Assembly: GCA_944321515.1 (NCBI GenBank)
Contig: CALULO010000002.1
Coordinates: 1-39,162 of the forward strand
Source of the DNA: an uncultured Atopobiaceae bacterium
GTDB taxonomy: Bacteria > Actinomycetota > Coriobacteriia > Coriobacteriales > Atopobiaceae
DNA length: 39,162 nucleotides
Reading direction: 5' to 3'
Shown here: piece by piece, positions 15,961-24,855 of the stretch
Layout of the letters: every line of letters begins with the position of its first letter
How positions within the stretch are numbered: position 1 is the first letter of the stretch
Position numbers and translations under genes: made by a program
The notes under the pieces: model-generated
The model's input: only the letters and a program-made list of their open reading frames with translations
What the model was told of the DNA's origin: nothing
Databases searched by the model: none

Positions 15961-18609
15961 ATGACGCATACGACCGCCCCACGCGCCCAGACGAACGACG
16001 AGCCGCGCCCCGTGCCGACGGAGGCCGAGCTCGTGGACGAGGGGCCCAACGCGCCCGGCTCCCTGGGGCGGCTCATCCCCTGGCCGGACGAGACGAGCTA
16101 CCCGAACATCGGTGCCGACGAGGCGCTCGACCTCTTTCTGGGGTGGGTGGAGTCGCGCGGCATCGAGCTCTGGCCGCACCAGGAGGAGGCCCTGCTCAGC
16201 CTTGCCGCGGGAGACCACCTGATCCTGGGCACGCCGACCGGCTCGGGCAAGTCCATGGTGGCCCTGGGCATGTGCTTCATGAGCGTGTGCACGGACCGCA
16301 GGGCCTACTACACCGCGCCCATCAAGGCCCTGGTCAGCGAGAAGTTCTTTGACCTCGTGGAGCTCTTCGGCCGGGACAACGTGGGCATGATCACCGGCGA
16401 TGCCGCCATCAACGCGGACGCGCCGATCATCTGCTGCACGGCGGAGATCCTGGCCAACCAGGCGCTGCGCGAGGGCGACGCCTGCGACGTGGGCTGCGTG
16501 GCCATGGACGAGTTCCACTTCTATGCGGACCCGGACCGCGGCTGGGCGTGGCAGGTGCCGCTGCTCACCCTTCCCCACGTGCAGTTCCTGTTGATGAGCG
16601 CCACGCTGGGGGACACCACCGCCATCGCGGGGGCGCTCTCCGAGCATACGGGCGGGCGCACGGTGGACGTGATCGCCGACGCGCCTCGGCCGGTGCCGCT
16701 CTCCTACGAGTTCGTGGACACGGCCCTGGAGGGGACCGTGGAGCTGGCGCTGCGCGCGGGGGAGGCCCCGCTCTACGTGGTGCACTTCTCGCAGGACGCG
16801 GCCCTTGCGAGCGCGCAGAGCCTGGCCAGCTACGGCGTCTCCACCAAGGAGCAGCGCGAGGCGATCAAGGAGGCCATCAAGGGCACGCGCTTCACCACCA
16901 CCTTCGGCAAGACGCTCCAGCGCCTCCTGGGCTGTGGCGTGGGCGTGCACCACGCGGGCATGCTGCCGCGCTACCGCCTCCTGGTGGAGAAGCTCGCCCA
17001 GCAGGGCCTCCTGCCGGTGATCTGCGGCACGGACACGCTGGGCGTGGGCATCAACGTGCCCATCCACACCGTGGTGCTCACCGCGCTCTCCAAGTTCGAT
17101 GGGCGTCGGATGCGCCACCTCAACGCGCGCGAGTTCCACCAGATCGTGGGCCGTGCGGGGCGCGCCGGCTTTGACACGGAGGGCCACGTCATCGCCGAGG
17201 CCACCGAGTACGACATCGAGAACGCCCGTGCCCTCGCCAAGGCGGGGGGAGACCCCAAGAAGGCCCGCAAGATCAAGACCAAGAAGCCCCCCGAGGGCTT
17301 TGTGGGCTGGAACAAGCAGACTTTCGAGCGGCTCATTGCCGCGGTCCCCGAGCCGCTGCGCCCGCGCATGAAGGTCACGCACTCGATGGTGCTCGCCGAG
17401 GTGGAGCAGGGCGGCGACGCCTGGGGCCGCGTGCACAGGCTCATAGAGGACTCCGCGCAGCCCGCCGAGGAGAAGGCGGCCCTGGTCACGCGCGCGGACG
17501 ACATCTTTGCAACGCTCATGGACGCGGGCGTGGTGACGCGCGAGGAGGGGCCTGACGGCGAGGCCTCCTGGTCCGTCACGGTGGACCTCCCGGACGACTT
17601 CGCCCTGGACCAGCCCCTCTCGCCGTTCCTTCTGGCGGCGCTGGAGCTCCTGGACCCGGAGTCGGACACCTACGCGCTCGACGTGATCTCCATGGCGGAG
17701 GCCACGCTGGAGGACCCGTGGCAGATCCTGCGCGCCCAGCAGCGCGTTGCTCGCGACCGCGCGATGTCCGAGATGAAGGCCGAGGGCGTCGAGTACGATG
17801 AGCGCATGGAGCGGCTGCAGGAGGTCACCTGGCCCAAGCCGCTCGAGGAGCTGCTGGACGCCGCCTTTGCCGAGTACTGCGAGAAGGTCCCCTGGGCGCG
17901 CGACTTCTGCCTGAGCCCAAAGTCCGTCCTGCGCGACATGGTGGAGACCGCGAGCGACTTCAAGGAGTACGTGGGCCGCTACAACATCGCGCGCTCGGAG
18001 GGCCTGCTGCTCCGCTACCTCTCCGAGGCCTACCGCGCGCTCGACCGCACGGTGCCCCTGGACAAGCGCGACGAGCGCCTGACCGACATCATCTCCTGGC
18101 TGGGGCTGGTGGTGCGCACGGTCGACTCCTCGCTCGTGGACGAGTGGTCCGCGGCGGGCGAGGGAGGCTCGGCCGGGCTGGAGGCTGCGCCCCCCGCGGC
18201 CGACGAGGTGGTGCGCGACCGTCGGGCGCTCACGCTGCTCGTGCGCAACGCGCTCTTCGCCCGCGTGCGTCTGGCTGCCTTCGACGACGTGGAAGCGCTC
18301 GGCAGGCTCGACGCCGAGTGGGGCTGGCGCGCGCCGGTGTGGCAGCGCGCCCTCGACCGCTTCTACGGGGAGCACGAGGAGATCGTGCTGGACGGAGACG
18401 CCCGCAGCTCCGCGTACTACACGATTGACGAGAAGGACGAGAAGCTCGCGCGCGAGGACGGCGGCCACGTCTGGCACGTCCACCAGATCTTCCGCGACTC
18501 CGACGACGACCGCGACTTCGGCATCTGGGGAGACGTGGACCTCGACGCCACCCAGGACGAGGGGGCCGTGGTGTTCTCGAGCTACCGCGTGGGCTTCGTG
18601 GACGACTAG
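15961..18609 (+). CDS. Ski2-like DEAD/DEAH-box helicase, DUF3516 type
   Basis: This is an 882-aa superfamily 2 helicase, probably acting on RNA. Motifs in order: the Q-like region WPHQEEALL, Walker A GTPTGSGKS (Lys97), TAPIKALVSEKFF, Walker B box AMDEFHFY (Asp183), SAT in LLMSATLGDT, and in the second RecA domain GVHHAGMLPRY, GTDTLGVGINVP and QIVGRAGRAG. The C-terminal ~400 residues resemble the DUF3516 extension of actinobacterial members and include charged helices. Ski2/Mtr4-like enzymes unwind RNA for decay; the bacterial role is unproven. ATG 15961 has CAAGGAG upstream. A strong hairpin follows the gene. Confidence 0.88.
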   Translation: MTHTTAPRAQTNDEPRPVPTEAELVDEGPNAPGSLGRLIPWPDETSYPNIGADEALDLFLGWVESRGIELWPHQEEALLSLAAGDHLILGTPTGSGKSMVALGMCFMSVCTDRRAYYTAPIKALVSEKFFDLVELFGRDNVGMITGDAAINADAPIICCTAEILANQALREGDACDVGCVAMDEFHFYADPDRGWAWQVPLLTLPHVQFLLMSATLGDTTAIAGALSEHTGGRTVDVIADAPRPVPLSYEFVDTALEGTVELALRAGEAPLYVVHFSQDAALASAQSLASYGVSTKEQREAIKEAIKGTRFTTTFGKTLQRLLGCGVGVHHAGMLPRYRLLVEKLAQQGLLPVICGTDTLGVGINVPIHTVVLTALSKFDGRRMRHLNAREFHQIVGRAGRAGFDTEGHVIAEATEYDIENARALAKAGGDPKKARKIKTKKPPEGFVGWNKQTFERLIAAVPEPLRPRMKVTHSMVLAEVEQGGDAWGRVHRLIEDSAQPAEEKAALVTRADDIFATLMDAGVVTREEGPDGEASWSVTVDLPDDFALDQPLSPFLLAALELLDPESDTYALDVISMAEATLEDPWQILRAQQRVARDRAMSEMKAEGVEYDERMERLQEVTWPKPLEELLDAAFAEYCEKVPWARDFCLSPKSVLRDMVETASDFKEYVGRYNIARSEGLLLRYLSEAYRALDRTVPLDKRDERLTDIISWLGLVVRTVDSSLVDEWSAAGEGGSAGLEAAPPAADEVVRDRRALTLLVRNALFARVRLAAFDDVEALGRLDAEWGWRAPVWQRALDRFYGEHEEIVLDGDARSSAYYTIDEKDEKLAREDGGHVWHVHQIFRDSDDDRDFGIWGDVDLDATQDEGAVVFSSYRVGFVDD

Positions 18610-18614
18610 CAAAA

Positions 18615-18654
18615 GGGCGCGCCGGGAGGCGGGTCCTGCCCTCCCGGCGCGCCC
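18615..18654. terminator. bidirectional terminator between the helicase and pyrE
   Basis: GGGCGCGCCGGGAGG (18615-18629) pairs perfectly with CCTCCCGGCGCGCCC (18640-18654) around a 10-base loop. AAAA at 18611-18614 gives a T-run on the minus strand, so it works best for pyrE; it can also stop helicase transcripts. Confidence 0.85.
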
Positions 18655-18690
18655 TGACGTCGCGTCCCGCGTGGTTCTTCTCGCTGCCTG

Positions 18691-19353
18691 CTACTTGACG
18701 CCGTACTGCTCGTAGTAGGCGTCGATGGCGGCCTTGAGTTCGGGCGTGATGACGGTGCCGTTGAGCACCTCCACGACCTCCGCCATGGAGACGATGCTCG
18801 CCACGGGGAAGCCGTACCTCTCCTGGATCTCCTGCTGGGCGGTCACCTTGCCGCCCTTGCCGACCTCCATGCGGTTGAGGCTCACGATGAGGCCCTTGAC
18901 CTCGACGTTGGCGGCGCCGGTGACCTTGGGGTAGGTCTCGTCGATGGACTTGCCCGAGGTGGTCACGTCCTCGATCATCACCACGCGGTCGCCGTCCTCG
19001 AGCGCGGCGCCCAGGAAGTTGCCCTTGTCGGCGCCGTGGTCCTTTGCCTCCTTGCGGTCGGAGCAGTAGCGGACCTCCTTGCCGTAGAGGTCGTGCAGGG
19101 CGATGGCGGTGACCACGGCCAGCGGGATGCCCTTGTATGCCGGCCCGAAGAGCACGTCGAAGTCCAGGCCGAAGTTGTCGTGGATGGCGTGGGCGTAGTA
19201 CTCGCCGAGGCGCTTGAGCTGGGAGCCGGTGACGTAGGCGCCCGCGTTCATGAAGAACGGGGACTTGCGGCCGCTCTTGAGCGTGAAGTCTCCGAACTTG
19301 AGGACGTCGCTCTCGACCATGAAGTTGATGAACTCGCGCTTGTAGGCTTCCAT
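18691..19353 (-). CDS. pyrE: orotate phosphoribosyltransferase
   Basis: PyrE converts orotate and PRPP to OMP in pyrimidine synthesis. The 220-aa protein has the N-terminal FGDFTLKSGRKSPFF motif, GPAYKGIPLA near residue 86, and the PRPP-binding loop VVMIEDVTTSGKS near 140. The sequence after the loop (KVTGAANVEVKGLIVSLNRME) matches the longer PyrE type. ATG 19353 follows GGAAGGAG. No other pyr gene is nearby. It is divergent from asnS, with TAGAAT on the minus strand (19405-19400) as a probable -10. An exact copy of the dispersed 11-mer (18674-18684) lies 6 bp past the stop. Confidence 0.95.
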   Translation of the reverse strand: MEAYKREFINFMVESDVLKFGDFTLKSGRKSPFFMNAGAYVTGSQLKRLGEYYAHAIHDNFGLDFDVLFGPAYKGIPLAVVTAIALHDLYGKEVRYCSDRKEAKDHGADKGNFLGAALEDGDRVVMIEDVTTSGKSIDETYPKVTGAANVEVKGLIVSLNRMEVGKGGKVTAQQEIQERYGFPVASIVSMAEVVEVLNGTVITPELKAAIDAYYEQYGVK

Positions 19354-19523
19354 GCCCGCTCCTTCCGGCGGCTGCGCCGCGTTGTGTCCGTACCCTCCGA
19401 TTCTAGCGGCTCGGCACAACCCGCGTTGCGCTAGAGTTAGACGCGCATATCAGGGCGAGAAGAACCTCGCGACGGGCGGTGCGCCCCGGCGCCTGCCGCC
19501 TCCCAGAACCAGAAGGAGAACCC

Positions 19524-20927
19524 GTGGAACGCACGCACATCTCGCAGCTCTTCGCGGACATGGAGGAGCTCGGCGGCACCACCGTGACGGTGGCCGGCTG
19601 GGTCCGCTCCGTCCGTGACATGAAGAACTTCGGCTTCGTCATGCTCAACGACGGCTCCTGCTTCAAGGACCTGCAGGTGGTCATGAAGCGCGAGGAGCTG
19701 GCCAACTACGACGAGATCGCCGCCACGGGCGTGGGCTCGTCGCTCGTGGTCACCGGCACCCTCGAGCTCACCCCCGACCGCCCGCAGCCCTTCGAGCTCC
19801 AGGCGGCCACCATCCGCGTCGAGGGCGCCTCAGCCCCGGACTACCCGATGCAGAAGAAGCGCCAGACCCGCGAGTTCCTGCGCACCCAGCAGCACCTGCG
19901 CAGCCGCACCAACCTGTTCCGCGCGGTCTTCCGCGTGCGCTCCGTGGCCGCCTTTGCCATCCACAGCTTCTTCCAGGAGCGCGGGTTCGTCTACGTGAAC
20001 ACGCCGATCATCACCACCTCCGACGCCGAGGGCGCCGGCGAGATGTTCCGCGTGACCACGCTGGACATGGAGAACCCGCCGCGCACCGAGGACGGCCACA
20101 TTGACTGGTCCCAGGACTTCTTCGGCCACGCCGCCAACCTCACCGTCTCCGGCCAGCTCCAGGCGGAGAACTTCGCCATGTCCTTCGGCGACGTCTACAC
20201 CTTTGGCCCGACCTTCCGCGCCGAGAACTCCAACACGCGCAGGCACGCGGCGGAGTTCTGGATGGTCGAGCCCGAGATGGCCTTCTGCGACCTTGAAGGC
20301 GACATGGACTGCGCCGAGGCCATGCTCAAGTACGTGATCAACTACGTGATGGACCACTGCCCGGACGAGATGGAGTTCTTCAACAAGTTCGTGGACAAGG
20401 GCCTGGTGGAGCGCCTCACGCACGTGGCCACCTCGGACTTTGCGCGCGTCACCTACACCGACGCGATCAAGATCCTCCAGGACGCCCAGTCGGCCGGTCA
20501 CGTCTTCGAGTATCCCGTGGACTGGGGCTGCGACCTGCAGACCGAGCACGAGCGCTTCCTCACCGAGGAGCACTTCCACCGCCCGACCTTCGTCACGGAC
20601 TACCCCGCGGCGATCAAGGCCTTCTACATGCGCATGAACGACGACGGCAAGACCGTCGCCGCTGCGGACTGCCTGGTGCCGGGCATCGGCGAGATCGTGG
20701 GCGGCTCGCAGCGCGAGGAGCGCCTCGACGTGCTCGAGGGCCGCATCGCCGAGCTCGGCATGGACCCGGACCAGTACAAGTACTACCTGGACCTGCGTCG
20801 CTACGGCGGCTGCCAGCACGCGGGCTTTGGCCTGGGCTTCGAGCGCCTGGTCATGTACCTCACGGGCGTCGACAACATCCGCGACGTCCTGCCGCACCCG
20901 CGTACCGTCGGCAACGCCGACTTCTAG
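19524..20927 (+). CDS. asnS: asparaginyl-tRNA synthetase
   Basis: This 467-aa class IIb aminoacyl-tRNA synthetase charges tRNA-Asn. An OB-fold anticodon-binding domain fills residues ~1-110 ([25 protein letters not shown]). Class II motif 2 is [22 protein letters not shown] near residue 235, and motif 3 is [15 protein letters not shown] near the end, which closes with the expected [10 protein letters not shown]. Motif 2 reads SNTRRH and separates it from AspRS. A GTG at 19524 with AAGGAG is the most likely start; the upstream in-frame GTG at 19479 lacks a good site. An exact 11-mer copy (19454-19466) sits in the leader, 57 bp before the start. Confidence 0.95.
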   Translation: MERTHISQLFADMEELGGTTVTVAGWVRSVRDMKNFGFVMLNDGSCFKDLQVVMKREELANYDEIAATGVGSSLVVTGTLELTPDRPQPFELQAATIRVEGASAPDYPMQKKRQTREFLRTQQHLRSRTNLFRAVFRVRSVAAFAIHSFFQERGFVYVNTPIITTSDAEGAGEMFRVTTLDMENPPRTEDGHIDWSQDFFGHAANLTVSGQLQAENFAMSFGDVYTFGPTFRAENSNTRRHAAEFWMVEPEMAFCDLEGDMDCAEAMLKYVINYVMDHCPDEMEFFNKFVDKGLVERLTHVATSDFARVTYTDAIKILQDAQSAGHVFEYPVDWGCDLQTEHERFLTEEHFHRPTFVTDYPAAIKAFYMRMNDDGKTVAAADCLVPGIGEIVGGSQREERLDVLEGRIAELGMDPDQYKYYLDLRRYGGCQHAGFGLGFERLVMYLTGVDNIRDVLPHPRTVGNADF

Positions 20928-21067
20928 CGGGCGGCACACGACGATGGCGGGGGCGGGGGTCCGGCAACTTGGCGGGGCCTCCGCCCCTTTGCTCGGCGGG
21001 TTCCCGCCCGTCGCCGTTCGCGGTCCCGCCTACGTTCTTCTCGCCTGGCTCCTGCCGTGAGGCGCGC

Positions 21068-21183
21068 GTGCGCCCACGACGGACATGAGGTTGTACGTGC
21101 GCCCGAGTCGATCGTAGGATTGTGCGTGCGCCCACGATGGGCGTGAGGTTGTACGTGCGCCCACGACGGGCGTGAGGTTGTGC
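21068..21183. repeat. four tandem 29-bp repeats
   Basis: Units start at 21068, 21097, 21126 and 21155, each exactly 29 bp. Units 1, 3 and 4 begin GTGCGCCCACGA and contain TGAGGTTGT; unit 2 is degenerate. Most units contain a small internal dyad (CGCCC...GGGCG). There are no spacers, so this is not a CRISPR array. Confidence 0.85.
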
Positions 21184-21287
21184 ATGCAAGAAACGCAACC
21201 GCCCCATGCGCAGCCTCGTGGATTTGGCCAAATAGCGAGAAGAACGACGCTTGCGCATGATAAGGTTCAACAATTTGCATGCACAAC
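21177..21287. repeat. 111-bp nested foldback element carrying an 11-mer copy
   Basis: The 13-bp arms 21177-21189 and 21275-21287 are perfect reverse complements (GTTGTGCATGCAA, TTGCATGCACAAC). A second pair nests inside: CATGCGCA (21205-21212) with TGCGCATG (21252-21259). The centre carries the palindrome TTTGGCCAAA (21223-21232), followed by the 11-mer at 21235-21245. The left arm shares its first bases with the last 29-bp tandem unit. Confidence 0.7.
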
Positions 21288-21472
21288 TTCGCGCGTCGCG
21301 TTTCGTGCCCTTTTGTGCGTTGTATTTTCTCGCCCCTTCGCGCGTCGTGCTCCGCATGCCGCGCGCCCATGTTGTCCGGCGAGAAGAACCTTGGTCCGTG
21401 AGGCACCATCGTGTGTGGTGTGCGGCTCGCCTGCTGGTCGGATGTAGCCGACCACGCGATGCGGCGTTGCGC

Positions 21473-21478
21473 TACCAT
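21473..21478 (+). promoter_or_regulatory. -10 element for the small Cys protein
   Basis: GCTACCAT here closely matches the GCTACCAT upstream of the pheS T-box leader. It lies 28 bp before the start codon. Confidence 0.4.
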
Positions 21479-21506
21479 CGGGGCAAGGTGTTGCAAGGGA
21501 GGCATC

Positions 21507-21764
21507 ATGGGATATCACTGCTCGGACTGTGTCTACGCGTCCTTCTCGCTTCAGGAGGGGTCTGACCTCTACCAGGGCGCCTGCAGCCGCGGCTACACGC
21601 TCACGAACCCGCACGTGGAGACGAGCCCGGAGAACCACTTTGCCGAGAGCCCGGACCAGCTCGTCCCGACCATCGACCCGTTTGGCGCCGAGTACCTGCG
21701 CACCTCCAACGTCTGCGAGCGCTTCCTGCGCCCCGCCGACGCCGCTATAGAAGCGCAGCGCTGA
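21507..21764 (+). CDS. small cysteine-containing protein, function unknown
   Basis: The 85-aa protein starts at ATG 21507 with AAGGGAGG upstream and a -10-like box before it, so it is probably a real gene. It has no signal peptide or membrane helix. It contains four cysteines, CSDC at residues 5-8 and single Cys at 26 and 70, spaced C-x2-C-x17-C-x43-C, which could bind zinc or a small Fe-S centre. The remainder is acidic and polar with little repeat structure. I do not recognise the family. An exact 11-mer copy (21828-21838) lies in the following 263-bp gap. Confidence 0.7.
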   Translation: MGYHCSDCVYASFSLQEGSDLYQGACSRGYTLTNPHVETSPENHFAESPDQLVPTIDPFGAEYLRTSNVCERFLRPADAAIEAQR

Positions 21765-21988
21765 GTCGTCGCGGGCGCGGGGCGCCCCGACGTGACCGCC
21801 AGCACGCCGTCGGCCGCAGGCCCCGGCGTTCTTCTCGCTGTGTCGGCATCGGGCCGTGGTCTTGTCTCGTCGCCGCCCTCGGGCATGTTGGTGCCGGCCG
21901 CGCATCGTTTCCCCTCGCCGTCTGCACGAAAAGCGACCCCCTCTGCCGAATCACGGGCCCCTTTGGCGTCATGCAGCCTGCTTTCAGC

Positions 21989-21994
21989 TATGCT
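21989..21994 (+). promoter_or_regulatory. possible -10 element for the acidic lipoprotein
   Basis: TATGCT lies 33 bp before the start codon. TTGGCG at 21963-21968 could be a -35, but the 20-base spacer is longer than ideal. Confidence 0.35.
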
Positions 21995-22027
21995 GCAGCC
22001 ACCGCATACCGTCGAGGAGGGGGACCC

Positions 22028-22987
22028 ATGAGTCTGAGGAAGACGTTTGCGGCGCTTGCCGCCGCGGTGATGCTGACGGTCTCTTTGGTGGCGTGCGGCG
22101 GCGCCCCCGCCGGACCGGACCTCTCGCAGCTTCGTGATGACTTCGTGGGCAGCTGGGAGCTTCGCTCTGCGGAGTTCGTCGACCAGAGCGTCACGGAGGA
22201 CTACTATGACATGATCTCCGAGACGTATGACATGCACGTGACCATGGATCTGGACGACGCGGGCAGCTTGCTCGTGGATGCCTTCGGCGAGCAGCAGACG
22301 GGTACCTGGGAGATCAAGGACGAGACCACCCTCACGCTCACGCTCGGAGACGAGTCCGTTGACGTCCCCTACGCCGACGACACGCTGACGCTGACCTACG
22401 AGGGCGAGACGATGGTCTTTGAGAAGGCCTCCGACACCCCTGACATGGACCGCGACCCCTCAGCGAACGCCGGTGACGCCCTGGGAGAGCTCGAGAGCCT
22501 TGATGACGCCATCGGCGACGAGCTCACCGACGACACCGACGATACCGACGGTTCCGACGACGCCGGGCTGGCCGACAGCGTGGCCGAGCTCTTCACCGAC
22601 GAGATGTACCTCTGGGCGGACGGCTACGCGGCTGACGTCACCGTGACCGAGCCCCTTGACGTGACGGTTGCCGACGACGAGACGGCGCTCGTCAAGGTCA
22701 CGGGCGTGGGCTCGGACTTCGAGGGGGACACCGGCTACCTCATGACCATCGAGAACCGCACGGCGGGTGACCTGGTGTTCACCAACGTCTCGACCACGCT
22801 CGACGGCACCGACGTCTACGCTGACGCCACGCTCGTGCGCCCCGTGCGCGCTGGCGAGACCGTGAGCGCGTTCTTCTTCTTTGACCAAGGGGCGGCTACC
22901 GTCATGGCGTCCTCGACGTGCCAGTTCTCGATTGCGGCCATCGACCCGGCCGGCACCCCCGTGGCCTTCTACGAGGCGAGCGTCTAG
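22028..22987 (+). CDS. acidic secreted lipoprotein, function unknown
   Basis: This 319-aa protein has a lipoprotein signal peptide with lipobox LVAC near residue 23, so it should be anchored outside the membrane. Region one (about 30-140) is a beta-rich domain with FVGSWELRS and GTWEIKDETTLTLTL, resembling the lipoprotein at 845-1306. A very acidic linker follows (TDDTDDTDGSDD). The C-terminal ~140 residues look like an immunoglobulin-like DUF4352/DUF5067-type domain (YLMTIENRTAGDLVFTNVS), which often binds or contacts surface ligands. ATG 22028 has GAGGAGGGG upstream. The proposed relation to the first lipoprotein rests on visual similarity only. Confidence 0.85.
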   Translation: MSLRKTFAALAAAVMLTVSLVACGGAPAGPDLSQLRDDFVGSWELRSAEFVDQSVTEDYYDMISETYDMHVTMDLDDAGSLLVDAFGEQQTGTWEIKDETTLTLTLGDESVDVPYADDTLTLTYEGETMVFEKASDTPDMDRDPSANAGDALGELESLDDAIGDELTDDTDDTDGSDDAGLADSVAELFTDEMYLWADGYAADVTVTEPLDVTVADDETALVKVTGVGSDFEGDTGYLMTIENRTAGDLVFTNVSTTLDGTDVYADATLVRPVRAGETVSAFFFFDQGAATVMASSTCQFSIAAIDPAGTPVAFYEASV

Positions 22988-23115
22988 TCGTCCTGCGTTC
23001 GGCTCGCGCTCGTCCCCGCCCGGCCCGCGCTTGGTTGCGCCCGGGCGTGCCCGGCCTACGCTCGGCCTCGTCTGGCCCGCGTTCGGCGGCGAGAGCTACG
23101 TTGGGGCACCGCCAC

Positions 23116-23145
23116 GCGACACCTCGCCGACAGAGCGTCTATCAT
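23116..23145 (+). promoter_or_regulatory. putative promoter of manA
   Basis: GCGACA (23116-23121) and TATCAT (23140-23145) are separated by 18 bp, a fair sigma-70 type match, placing the start of transcription about 85 bp before the coding start. Confidence 0.4.
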
Positions 23146-23238
23146 GGGACGGGACGCCGCGACCCAACCGCGCTGGCGCGGGGACGGCGGCGGTGCCCCG
23201 CCCTTCTGTCAGCAGAACACGACCCGAATGGGGGAGCG

Positions 23239-24231
23239 ATGTCCGACATTACGCCCGAAGCCACGCCCGACCTCTCGCGCGACCTGATTTTTCCCGAGCC
23301 CATCTTCCACGAGAAGATCTGGGGCGGCCGGCGGCTTGCCGACGACTTTGGCTACCAAATCCCGGACGGCCCCATCGGCGAGTGCTGGGCCATCAGCGCC
23401 CACCCCAACGGCGACTGCGTGGTGGCCGAGGGCGCATGGGCCGGCACCCACCTCTCCGAGCTCTGGGACGCCCACCGCGAGCTCTTCGGTAACGTGGAGG
23501 GCGACCGCTTCCCGCTGCTGGTGAAGATCATCGACGCCAAGGAGAACCTCTCCGTTCAGGTCCATCCGGACGACGTCTACGCCGCCGAGCACGAAGACGG
23601 CAGCCTCGGCAAGCGCGAGTGCTGGTACGTGCTCGCCGCGAACCCGGACACCAAGATCGTGATCGGCCAGCATGCGCACGATCGCGCCGAGCTTGCGGAC
23701 ATGATCGAGGGCGCGCGCTGGGACGACATGCTCAACCTGGTCCCGTGCCGTCCCGGGGACTTCTTCCGGATCGAGCCGGGCTGCGTGCACGCCATCCAGG
23801 GCGGCACGATGGTCCTGGAGACCCAGCAGTCCTCTGACGTCACCTACCGCGTCTACGACTACGACCGCGTGGACGACGCGGGCAACTCCCGCGAGCTGCA
23901 CATCCAGCAGAGCCTCGACGTTGTCGACTATGGCATGGAGGCCCCGGCGTCCGGTGAGGTCACCGCTCCCGAGGTCGACGGCGTGACCGAGCTCATGGAG
24001 TGCCCCAACTTCGTGGTTGACCGCGTGCGCGTGGCCGGCGAGAAGGTCGTGGGACAGCCGTGGCCGTTCCTCTGCGTGAGCGTGATCGAGGGGTCTGGCA
24101 CCGTGAGCGCGACGGCGGTCGGCGTGGAGCACAAGATTGGCCGCGGGACGCACTTCCTTGCGCCCGCCGGCTGCGGTGACCTGTGCTTTACCGGCGAGAT
24201 GACGCTCGTCGTGTCCCACCTTCCGGAGTAG
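23239..24231 (+). CDS. manA: mannose-6-phosphate isomerase, class I
   Basis: ManA is a zinc enzyme that interconverts mannose-6-phosphate and fructose-6-phosphate. The 330-aa cupin protein shows the expected sites: PIFHEKIWGGRRL near the N-terminus, KIIDAKENLSVQVHPDD (His ligand), GKRECWYVL (Glu ligand) and PGCVHAIQGG (His ligand), followed by the second cupin half. The length fits the short bacterial class. ATG 23239 is preceded by GGGGAG at short spacing; upstream in-frame sequence is not conserved-looking. It converges with mscL across a 17-bp-stem terminator. Confidence 0.93.
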   Translation: MSDITPEATPDLSRDLIFPEPIFHEKIWGGRRLADDFGYQIPDGPIGECWAISAHPNGDCVVAEGAWAGTHLSELWDAHRELFGNVEGDRFPLLVKIIDAKENLSVQVHPDDVYAAEHEDGSLGKRECWYVLAANPDTKIVIGQHAHDRAELADMIEGARWDDMLNLVPCRPGDFFRIEPGCVHAIQGGTMVLETQQSSDVTYRVYDYDRVDDAGNSRELHIQQSLDVVDYGMEAPASGEVTAPEVDGVTELMECPNFVVDRVRVAGEKVVGQPWPFLCVSVIEGSGTVSATAVGVEHKIGRGTHFLAPAGCGDLCFTGEMTLVVSHLPE

Positions 24232-24239
24232 GCGGGGGA

Positions 24240-24285
24240 CCCGGGGCCCGCTCGCCGTCGCGCGCGGGGGCGAGCGGGCCCCGGG
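24240..24285. terminator. bidirectional terminator between manA and mscL
   Basis: Bases 24240-24256 pair perfectly with 24269-24285 (17-bp stem, 12-base loop). It begins 8 bp past the manA stop and ends 3 bp from the mscL stop. T-runs are absent, so it relies on stem strength. Confidence 0.8.
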
Positions 24286-24288
24286 CTG

Positions 24289-24774
24289 CTAGGCCTCGAT
24301 CTTCTCGCCACAGTGCGGGCAGCGAGTGGCGCCCTCCTTGACCTCCTCGAGGCAGTACGGGCAGTGCGGCGCCGCGGCCTCCTCGGCAGCGTCCGCGTCT
24401 GCCTTCTTCTTGGCGATGGCGTCCATGCGCTCGCGCATGGTGTTGAGGCCCTTGACCATGAAGAAGACCACGACGGCGATGATCAGGAAGTTGATCACGG
24501 TGCCGATGAACGCACCCAGGTCGACGTACTCGGGCGCGGCCTCGGTGCCGGGGACCATCCACTTGAGGGCGGCGATGGCGCTGCTGGCCCCGTCCGCCGT
24601 GCCGCCGGTGACGGAGCCGGCCGCGGCGAGGAGGAAGTGGATGCCGGGGGTGATGACGCTGTTCACGAGGGAGTTGACGGTGGCGGTGAACGTGCCGCCG
24701 ACGATGATGCCGACGGCCATGTCCATGACGTTGCCGCGGGCGATGAACTCCTTGAACTCGTCGACGATCTTCAT
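24289..24774 (-). CDS. mscL: large-conductance mechanosensitive channel with C-terminal zinc ribbon
   Basis: MscL is an inner-membrane channel that opens under hypo-osmotic stress to release solutes. The 161-aa protein begins with the conserved N-terminal helix (MKIVDEFKEFIARGNVMDMA), then TM1 (VGIIVGGTFTATVNSLVNSVI), a periplasmic loop and TM2 (FLIIAVVVFFMVKGLN). After the cytoplasmic helix it carries a zinc ribbon, CPYC-x10-CPHC (about residues 138-155), an extension found in a subset of Gram-positive MscL proteins. ATG 24774 is the only reasonable start; the ribosome-binding site is weak (AAAGG). It lies downstream of dtd, with a hairpin between them. Confidence 0.95.
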   Translation of the reverse strand: MKIVDEFKEFIARGNVMDMAVGIIVGGTFTATVNSLVNSVITPGIHFLLAAAGSVTGGTADGASSAIAALKWMVPGTEAAPEYVDLGAFIGTVINFLIIAVVVFFMVKGLNTMRERMDAIAKKKADADAAEEAAAPHCPYCLEEVKEGATRCPHCGEKIEA

Positions 24775-24814
24775 GTGGGAGCCTTTCTGGCCAAGGGTGT
24801 TCGAGTGACGTCTT

Positions 24815-24844
24815 GGCGCCTGGGGCGGGGCCGCCCCAGGCGCC
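24815..24844 (-). terminator. terminator-like hairpin after dtd
   Basis: GGCGCCTGGGGCGG (24815-24828) pairs with CCGCCCCAGGCGCC (24831-24844) with a 2-base loop. It has no T-run. It may reduce read-through from dtd into mscL. Confidence 0.6.
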
Positions 24845-24855
24845 GCGGGCCGGCC

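Larger units (their letters stand above)
20928..21506. other. 579-bp repeat-rich intergenic region after asnS
   Basis: No gene is supported. In order it holds a short hairpin after asnS (GGCGG, CCGCC around 20970), an exact 11-mer copy at 21034-21045 (reverse), four 29-bp tandem repeats (21068-21183), a foldback element (21177-21287) containing an 11-mer copy (21235-21245), another exact copy at 21378-21390, and a -10-like TACCAT at 21473-21478 for the next gene. Confidence 0.75.

Noticed and set aside
21068..21183. CRISPR array from the 29-bp repeat period
   Set aside because: The repeats abut with no spacers and there are no cas genes. It is a simple tandem array.
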